Part shown: one piece after another, positions 58,723-64,000 of the stretch | Position numbering within the stretch: position 1 is the stretch's first letter | Layout: every line of letters starts with the position of its first letter | Source of the DNA: VGRW01 sp031396695 | Lineage (GTDB): Bacteria; Myxococcota_A; UBA9160; SZUA-336 | Direction of reading: 5' to 3' | Length of the DNA stretch: 64,000 bases | Assembly (NCBI GenBank): GCA_031396695.1 | Contig: JANNLG010000056.1 | Span: 3,853 to 67,852, forward strand | Notes under the pieces: generated by a model | Told to the model about the DNA's origin: nothing | Database searches by the model: none | The model's input: only the letters and a program-made list of their open reading frames with translations | Program-made: the position numbers and the translations under genes

Positions 58723-60006
58723 ATGGGTCCGTTCGAGGTCGGCAACCGCATGAGCGAGAGCACGAGCCAGAGGAGTCCATTGGCGTCCATCGGTGACCTG
58801 TACGCCGAAATCTGCGCGGAGTTCTCCCGCCAGGGAGCGCTCGGGGTGCTCTACGTCGACTGTTCGACGCTCGACGAGGTCGAGCGCGGCTACGGCGAGA
58901 ACGCGCACGCGGGTGCGCTCGCGGCGGTGGCGGAGATCGTCGCCGGCGCGTGTCTGGAAGTGCTCGGCCGGCGCGAGCCGGTGGCGCGCGGCGAGGCCGG
59001 TCGCGGCGAGGTGTTCTGTTTCATCGCGCGCGAGCCGCGCGACGTCGACTTCCTGGCCAAGGGCCTGCCTGCGCTCGAGCGCGCGGTGCGCGAGCGGTTG
59101 GCGCGAAACGCGCAACGTGTCGCGTACCCGTACCTGCGCAAGATTCCGAGCCTGCCGATCGGCAGCGCGTTCGTGCAGCGCAACCCGATCGTCTCGCCGC
59201 TCTCGCAGCTGCGGCTGGGCATGGACCAGTCGCGCGACGACGCGCGCCTGAACGCGCAGCTCACGCGTCGGTCGCGGCGGCGCGAGTTCCTGGACGTGCT
59301 GATCCGCGGCCGGCTGCACTCGGTCTACGAGCCGGTGGTCGACGCGAAGTCGCTGACCGTGTTCGGCTACGAGGCGCTGGTGCGAGGCGACGAGGGCGGA
59401 CCGTTCGGCTCGCCCGCGGAGCTGTTCGGGATCGCGGCCGAGGAAGGACTTTTGTTCGAGCTCGACTGTCAGTGTAGGCGCGCGGCGGTCGAGGGCGCGA
59501 TCGACTTTCCGGAAGGCGCGAAGCTGTTCATGAACATCCGCCCGACCGCGATCCACGACCCGAGCTTCCAGCCCGACGCGCTCACCCGCACCCTCGAGCA
59601 CTGCGGCCTGTCGCCCGCGGAGGTGGTGTTCGAGATCTCCGAGCAGGAGTCGATCGAGAACTACGACATCTTCCGCGAGGCGCGCGACAACTACGGCAAG
59701 CTCGGCTTCCAGTTCGCGCTCGACGACACCGGCGCGGGCTACGCGAGCCTCGAAGCGGTGATGGAGCTCGCGCCCGAGTTCATCAAGGTCGACCGCGCGT
59801 TCGTGCGCGGCATCGACCAGGACGCCGCGCGTCAGAACATGGTGCGCGCGTTCCAGACCATCGCCAGCGACATGAACTCGCGCATCATCGGCGAGGGGCT
59901 CGACACGCTCGAAGAGCTGCGGATGCTCGGGCAGATGGGGATTCAGTTCGGGCAGGGCTGGCTGTTCGGAAAGCCCTCTCCGCTGCGCGCCGACGGCGGC
60001 TCGTAG
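58723..60006 (+). CDS. EAL-domain phosphodiesterase with degenerate GGDEF-like N-terminus
   Basis: About 427 residues. Residues ~20-130 have the GGDEF fold pattern (LGVLYVDCSTLDEVERGYGE) but no GG(D/E)EF; the site reads GRGEVFCF. The EAL domain (from ~190) keeps YEALVRG, NIRPTAI, FEISEQES, the loop-6 DDTGAGYASLE, KVDRAF and QGWLFGKP, so c-di-GMP hydrolysis is likely. ATG 58723 is taken; ATG 58750 has an equally weak SD. No transmembrane segment. It could oppose the diguanylate cyclase encoded at 20.4 kb. Confidence 0.88.
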   Translation: MGPFEVGNRMSESTSQRSPLASIGDLYAEICAEFSRQGALGVLYVDCSTLDEVERGYGENAHAGALAAVAEIVAGACLEVLGRREPVARGEAGRGEVFCFIAREPRDVDFLAKGLPALERAVRERLARNAQRVAYPYLRKIPSLPIGSAFVQRNPIVSPLSQLRLGMDQSRDDARLNAQLTRRSRRREFLDVLIRGRLHSVYEPVVDAKSLTVFGYEALVRGDEGGPFGSPAELFGIAAEEGLLFELDCQCRRAAVEGAIDFPEGAKLFMNIRPTAIHDPSFQPDALTRTLEHCGLSPAEVVFEISEQESIENYDIFREARDNYGKLGFQFALDDTGAGYASLEAVMELAPEFIKVDRAFVRGIDQDAARQNMVRAFQTIASDMNSRIIGEGLDTLEELRMLGQMGIQFGQGWLFGKPSPLRADGGS

Positions 60007-60018
60007 CTCGAAGTCCGC

Positions 60019-61095
60019 TCACTTTGCCAGGCGGACGCGGACGATCCGGTCGCCTTTGAAGGAGCCGACAATGAGTTCGTCGTCGATGCGCAGGGCGGCG
60101 GTGCCGGCGCCCATCGGAGGGCCGGCGTTTTCGTAGAGCGCGTGGGGCTTCAGGGTTTCGGGGTCCAGCTCGACGATCGAGTAGTGGAAGGGGCAGGCGC
60201 CCGCTTCGATTTCGCCGCAGGCGAGCAGCTCGTTTAGCGGGGCGTTGTGCGAGGCGACCAGCAGGCTGCCGTCGGGGCTCCAGAGGACGTTGTCGGGGCT
60301 CGCGATCTCGACGCTCGCGAGTGTCGCTCCGGTCTTGCGCGAGATCTTCCGGACCTCGTCGCCGAGGTACAGGTCTACGTAGATCGACTCGCCATCGGGC
60401 GAGACCTCGATGCCGTTCGGCATCGCGCCGTCGCTCTCGGGCAGCTTCGTGAAGCCCGTGCCGGGCTGCCACTCGAACACCCAGCCGGTGGACATTCCGA
60501 CCAGACCCGTGAGCATCGCGACCACGCCGCCGTTGCGCGGGAACATGTGCGTGGTGACGAAGCCGCCGTCGGGCAGCGACGCGACGTCGTTCAGGAACGA
60601 CTCCGCGGGCGGCAGCGCGCAGCCGCGCCAGGCGAGTGACGGAGCCGCGTCGGTGTCGCTGGCCTCGAAGAACTCGATCGACTCGCGGCCACCGTGGTTC
60701 ACGACCAGGAGCTGGAGCGCGCCGTCGGGCCGTCGGGCGAGGGCGAGACCGTGCGGGCTGAACTTCGCGTCGGGCGCGCCCGGGCAGGCCGGGTCACCCC
60801 AGCCGGCCGTCGGCGCGAGCGCGGACGCGGCGCCGGCGAAGGCCGGCGTGGTCTCGTCGGTCGCGAGCTCGAAGAAGACCAGGCTGCCGGGCTCACTGCC
60901 GTCCATCTCGCCCATCTGGCTGATCACGAGATTCCTTCCGCTCGGGAGCAGCGCGAGGTCTTCGGGGTTCTGGAAGCCGCACACCGGTCGCGCGTCGTCG
61001 CTGGCCTTGCAGTCGACGATCGCGGGCCGCGGTTTGGAGCACGCTGCGAGCGCGAACGCGGCGGTGAGCACGAGCGCTGCGTAGCGCGCGCTCAT
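60019..61095 (-). CDS. SMP-30/NHL-like beta-propeller lipoprotein
   Basis: 358 residues. Signal peptide with lipobox (LTAAFALAAC). Propeller-like repeats: NPEDLALLPSGRNLVIS, FSPHGLALARRPDGA, LNDVASLPDGGFVTTH, MPNGIEVSPDGESIYV, PDNVLWSPDGSLLVAS. This is the SMP-30/strictosidine-synthase-like group (lactonase or arylesterase-type). Four extra Cys (CKASDDARPVC; CGEIEAGAC) probably form disulfides. ATG overlaps the stop of the exonuclease gene upstream (ATGA). Confidence 0.8.
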   Translation of the reverse strand: MSARYAALVLTAAFALAACSKPRPAIVDCKASDDARPVCGFQNPEDLALLPSGRNLVISQMGEMDGSEPGSLVFFELATDETTPAFAGAASALAPTAGWGDPACPGAPDAKFSPHGLALARRPDGALQLLVVNHGGRESIEFFEASDTDAAPSLAWRGCALPPAESFLNDVASLPDGGFVTTHMFPRNGGVVAMLTGLVGMSTGWVFEWQPGTGFTKLPESDGAMPNGIEVSPDGESIYVDLYLGDEVRKISRKTGATLASVEIASPDNVLWSPDGSLLVASHNAPLNELLACGEIEAGACPFHYSIVELDPETLKPHALYENAGPPMGAGTAALRIDDELIVGSFKGDRIVRVRLAK

Positions 61096-61871
61096 TTCAA
61101 CACCGCCAGCACCGGAGCGTGGTCGCTCGCGCCCTTGCCCTTGCGCTCTTCTCGGTCGATCACGACGTCCTCCAGTTTCTCGACGAGCGGCCGCGTCAGC
61201 AGCACGTGGTCGATGCGAAGCCCGCGGTTCTTCGGAAAGCCGAGCTCGCGGTAGTCCCACCAGGTGAACGCGACGCGCTCGGGGTAGTGCTTCCGGAACG
61301 AGTCGATCAGGCCCCAGTCGAGCAAACGCGCCAGCGCCGCGCGCTCGGCGTCGCTGCACAGCACCTGACCGCGCCAGGCTTCGGGATCGTGCACGTCGGC
61401 GTCGGCCGGAGCGACGTTGAAGTCGCCGACCAGTGCGAGCGGGCGCGCGGGATCGGCCTCGCGTTCGAGCAGCTTCCGCAGCCGTTCCAGCCATTCGAGC
61501 TTGTAGGCGTACTTGTCGCTGCCGACCGACTGGCCGTTCGGCACGTAGGCGCAGATCACGCGCACGCCCGCGATCGTGGCGGCCAGCAGGCGCGCCTGTT
61601 CGTCGTCGCCTCCATCGCGGAAGCCGCACGCGATATCCGCGGCCTCGAGCTTCGAGAGGATCGCGACGCCGTTGTAGGACTTCTGGCCCGCGAACGCGCT
61701 CGCGTAGCCGGCGGCGCGCAGCACCTCGGCGGGAAAGTCCGCGTCGATCACCTTCGTCTCCTGCAGGCAGACCACGTCGGGCGCGTGGCGCGCGAGCAGG
61801 GCGAGCAGGCGTTCGAGGCGCTGCCGGATCGAGTTGACGTTCCAGGTAACCAGCTTCACGGCGACCGGCAT
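61092..61871 (-). CDS. xth: Exodeoxyribonuclease III (AP endonuclease)
   Basis: 259 residues. VKLVTWNVNSIRQRLERL (Asn/metal), VCLQETKV (catalytic Glu), GDFNVAP (Asp/Asn), the RIDHVLL segment, and SDHAPVLAVL (catalytic Asp-His) are all present. Repairs abasic sites. ATG at 61871; divergent from the cyclase gene across 53 bp. Confidence 0.94.
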   Translation of the reverse strand: MPVAVKLVTWNVNSIRQRLERLLALLARHAPDVVCLQETKVIDADFPAEVLRAAGYASAFAGQKSYNGVAILSKLEAADIACGFRDGGDDEQARLLAATIAGVRVICAYVPNGQSVGSDKYAYKLEWLERLRKLLEREADPARPLALVGDFNVAPADADVHDPEAWRGQVLCSDAERAALARLLDWGLIDSFRKHYPERVAFTWWDYRELGFPKNRGLRIDHVLLTRPLVEKLEDVVIDREERKGKGASDHAPVLAVLK

Positions 61872-61924
61872 CGTAGCCAAAGACGTTGCTTGACGGGTCC
61901 GGAGCCCGGGCCGAAGGTAGACCG

Positions 61925-64000
61925 ATGCTGTGCGCGCGGTGCGGGACGGAGCTCCTGCCGGGAAAGAAGTTCTGCCACGCGTGTGGCGTCGCCGCGGCGG
62001 CGGCCTGCGCGTCGTGCGGCGCGCGCATCGACCCGAGCTGGCGCTTCTGTCCCGAGTGCGGGCGCCCGATCGGCGAGGCCGCGAAGCGGATCGTGGAGCC
62101 AGCGACCGCGGCCACGGGGTCTGCTTCCGCACCGGCTCCCATTCCCGCGAATGCGCCGATCGCGCGCATAGCGGAATCCATTCCCGAGCCGCTCGCGGCG
62201 CGCATCCGCTCCTCGGGCGCGGTCGCCGGCGAGCGCAAGCGGGCGACGGTCTTCTTCTGCGATCTGGTCGGCTCGACCGCGCTCGCGGAGCGGCTCGATC
62301 CCGAGGTCTACCGCGAGCTGCTCGATCGCTACCTGGAGCTGGTGTTCGCAGAGATCTACCGCTTCGAGGGGATCGTGAACCAGCTCGCGGGCGACGGGCT
62401 GATGGCGCTGTTCGGCGCGCCGATCGCGCATGAGGATGCGCCCGAACGCGCGGTGCGCGCGGCGCTCGCGATCCAGACCTCGCTCGGCGAGCTCTCCAAG
62501 CGCCTGCTCGCGGAGCGCGGCGTCGCCTTGCGCGCGCGCGTCGGCATCCACACCGGGATCGTGGTGGCGGGCACGGTCGGCAACGACCTGAAGATGGACT
62601 ACACCGCGATCGGCGACACCACGAATCTGGCCGCGCGGCTGCAGTCGCTCGCGGCGCCGGGCACGATCATGGTGTCCGAAGCGACGCACGCGCTGCTGCG
62701 CGGCGGTTTCCGCACCGCGCCGCTCGGTCCGTTCGACGTGAAGGGCAAGCGCGAGCCGGTCTCGGCGCACCAGGTGCTCGGCCTGGCCGAGCGCGCGCCG
62801 GCGTTCAGCGGCGAACGAGGCGAGCTGACGCCGCTGTTCGGTCGCGAAGCGGAGCTCGCGCAGCTCGAGGGTTGCTTCGATCGACTCGAGACGGGGCTGG
62901 CGCAGGTGGTGTCGATCGTCGGCGATGCGGGCATCGGCAAGTCGCGACTCGTGCACGAGCTGAAGAAGCGTCTCTCCGGGCGCGAGTTCGAACTGCTCGA
63001 GACGCGCTGTTCGTCGCTGACGCGCTCGGTGCCGTACGCGCCCTGGACGGCGATGCTGCGCGGTTGGTTCGGCGTCACCTCTGCCGACGACGAGCGCTGC
63101 GCGTGCGAGAAGATCGGCAAGCGGCTGGAGAATGCGGAAGGGACGAGCGACTCGGACTACTCGGATCTGTGTTGGATGCTCGCGCTGCCCGTCGAGGCCA
63201 AGGCCGATGCCGAGCACCAGCCGGCGACTCCGCACGGCTTCGCGGCTGTCTCGCGTCTGATCGAGCGCACCTCGCGGCGAGTGCCGGTGGTGATGATCAT
63301 CGAGGATTTGCACTGGCTCGACGACGCGTCGCGCGAGGTGCTCGAGAAAGCGGTCGCACACGCGGGTGGGGCGAGGCTGATGATCGTCACGACGCACCGC
63401 CCCGAGCACAAGCCGCACTGGCAGCCGAACGGCGCGTTCACGCAGCTGCGCCTGCGGCCGCTCGGCGAGCTCGACGCAGGCAAGATCGTGCGCGCGCGCG
63501 CGGGTGGCGTGGTGCCGCGCGAGGTCGAAGAGCGCATCCTGCGCAAGGCCGACGGCAATCCGTTCTACCTCGAGGAGCTGACCCGAACGCTGGTCGAGGA
63601 CGGCACGCTGGTCGCGCGCGACGGACAGGTCGTGGTGACGCGCCGCTCCGAGGAGATCCGGATTCCGGACACGATCGGCGAGGTGCTCGGCGCGCGCATC
63701 GACCGGCTGCGACCGGCCGCGAAGCGCGTGGCGCAGGTCGCGTCCGTGCTCGGGCGACAGTTCCATCGCAGGCACCTCCAGGTCCTGCTCGAGCCCGAGT
63801 CGATCGACGTCCTGGCCGAGCTCGCTGAGCTCGAGCGCCGCGGCGTGCTGCACCGAAACGGCGGAATGGCGACCGACGAGTTCCGCTTCGGCGAGAGCCT
63901 GACGCAGGAGGTCGCGTACGAGGGCCTGCTCCTGCGCGAGCGCAGGTCGCTGCACGACCGCGTGGCGGCGATGCTCGAGGCGGAGAGCCGCGACCCGACA
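61925..64000 (+). CDS. Class III nucleotide cyclase/AAA ATPase regulator (5' part)
   Basis: Open at the right edge; 692 codons visible. Two N-terminal zinc ribbons (CARCGTELLPGKKFCHACG and CASCGARIDPSWRFCPECG) are followed by a class III cyclase domain (residues ~100-280: ATVFFCDLVGSTALAERL, AGDGLMALFGAP, DTTNLAARLQ). A STAND/AAA domain from ~300 has Walker A GDAGIGKSR and Walker B VVMIIEDLHWLDD. TPRs usually follow. The second metal Asp (AGDGLMALFG) is kept, so catalysis is possible. ATG starts MLCARCG; SD weak. Such proteins are frequent in high-GC soil bacteria; ligand unknown. Confidence 0.85.
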   Translation, partial: MLCARCGTELLPGKKFCHACGVAAAAACASCGARIDPSWRFCPECGRPIGEAAKRIVEPATAATGSASAPAPIPANAPIARIAESIPEPLAARIRSSGAVAGERKRATVFFCDLVGSTALAERLDPEVYRELLDRYLELVFAEIYRFEGIVNQLAGDGLMALFGAPIAHEDAPERAVRAALAIQTSLGELSKRLLAERGVALRARVGIHTGIVVAGTVGNDLKMDYTAIGDTTNLAARLQSLAAPGTIMVSEATHALLRGGFRTAPLGPFDVKGKREPVSAHQVLGLAERAPAFSGERGELTPLFGREAELAQLEGCFDRLETGLAQVVSIVGDAGIGKSRLVHELKKRLSGREFELLETRCSSLTRSVPYAPWTAMLRGWFGVTSADDERCACEKIGKRLENAEGTSDSDYSDLCWMLALPVEAKADAEHQPATPHGFAAVSRLIERTSRRVPVVMIIEDLHWLDDASREVLEKAVAHAGGARLMIVTTHRPEHKPHWQPNGAFTQLRLRPLGELDAGKIVRARAGGVVPREVEERILRKADGNPFYLEELTRTLVEDGTLVARDGQVVVTRRSEEIRIPDTIGEVLGARIDRLRPAAKRVAQVASVLGRQFHRRHLQVLLEPESIDVLAELAELERRGVLHRNGGMATDEFRFGESLTQEVAYEGLLLRERRSLHDRVAAMLEAESRDPT

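Noticed and set aside
61856..63955. 699-codon - strand frame opposite the cyclase/ATPase gene
   Set aside because: The + strand shows zinc ribbons, cyclase and Walker motifs. The opposite frame is a compositional artefact.
1..64000. CRISPR arrays, tRNA/rRNA genes, insertion sequences
   Set aside because: I saw no regularly spaced direct repeats, no tRNA-like or rRNA-like stretches, and no transposase motifs.

Overview
This is a gene-dense, very GC-rich bacterial chromosome segment with G/C-biased third codon positions throughout. It has no rRNA, tRNA, insertion sequence, phage or CRISPR array that I can see. The gene content suggests an aerobic or microaerobic Gram-negative bacterium of the old 'deltaproteobacterial' grade (Myxococcota, Desulfobacterota or Binatota-like). 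The indicators are a dprA-trmFO-xerC string, an outer-membrane barrel of DUF1302 type beside an MMPL/RND exporter, a PEP-CTERM protein, glutathione-type formaldehyde enzymes, 2-oxoacid:ferredoxin oxidoreductase, an F420/LLM oxidoreductase, and two probable selenoproteins. The taxonomic guess is inference only.

Layout. 0-4.3 kb: dprA (tail), trmFO, xerC, argB, argF, closely spaced on the + strand. 4.3-7.7 kb: a J-domain/TPR protein, an Hsp70 lacking the C-terminal lid, and a TPR protein. 7.8-9.1 kb: ABC1/UbiB-like kinase (-). 9.4-19.6 kb: a Ycf48-like lipoprotein, an MMPL/RND exporter and an 1834-residue outer-membrane protein, probably one envelope transport system. 19.7-24.8 kb: purN, a response regulator diguanylate cyclase, aspS and a fatty-acid desaturase. 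25-32.8 kb: class III alcohol dehydrogenase, methyltransferase, then glyS, rsmE and a lipoprotein dipeptidase on the - strand, facing an acyl-CoA synthetase, a SnoaL-like protein and a PEP-CTERM protein. 32.8-37.2 kb: thiolase (-), korAB and a 35-residue membrane miniprotein.

37.2-46.7 kb is the most unusual part. It holds a SelW-like protein with an in-frame UGA, a secreted 23-ankyrin-repeat protein, a signal-less BtuF-like protein, and a four-gene - strand cluster. That cluster encodes a thioredoxin-like protein with an in-frame UGA in place of the first redox cysteine, a zinc-ribbon protein, a coiled-coil protein and an SPFH/zinc-ribbon protein. The last three resemble the Bacillus ydjG-ydjH-ydjI membrane-stress module. 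46.7-51.2 kb is a - strand lipid/acyl-CoA catabolic group (lipocalin-like protein, LLM oxidoreductase, enoyl-CoA hydratase, acyl-CoA carboxylase), followed by a tandem GFA protein and a secreted protein. 53.5-64 kb carries an M20 peptidase, nitroreductase, Zn-alcohol dehydrogenase, an AraC regulator wrecked by an internal deletion, a terpenoid-cyclase-fold protein, an EAL protein, an SMP-30-like lipoprotein, exonuclease III, and the start of a nucleotide-cyclase/ATPase regulator that runs off the right edge.

Most convergent gene pairs overlap or abut at their stop codons, so terminators are rare. Within strands, ATGA/GTGA four-base overlaps are the rule.
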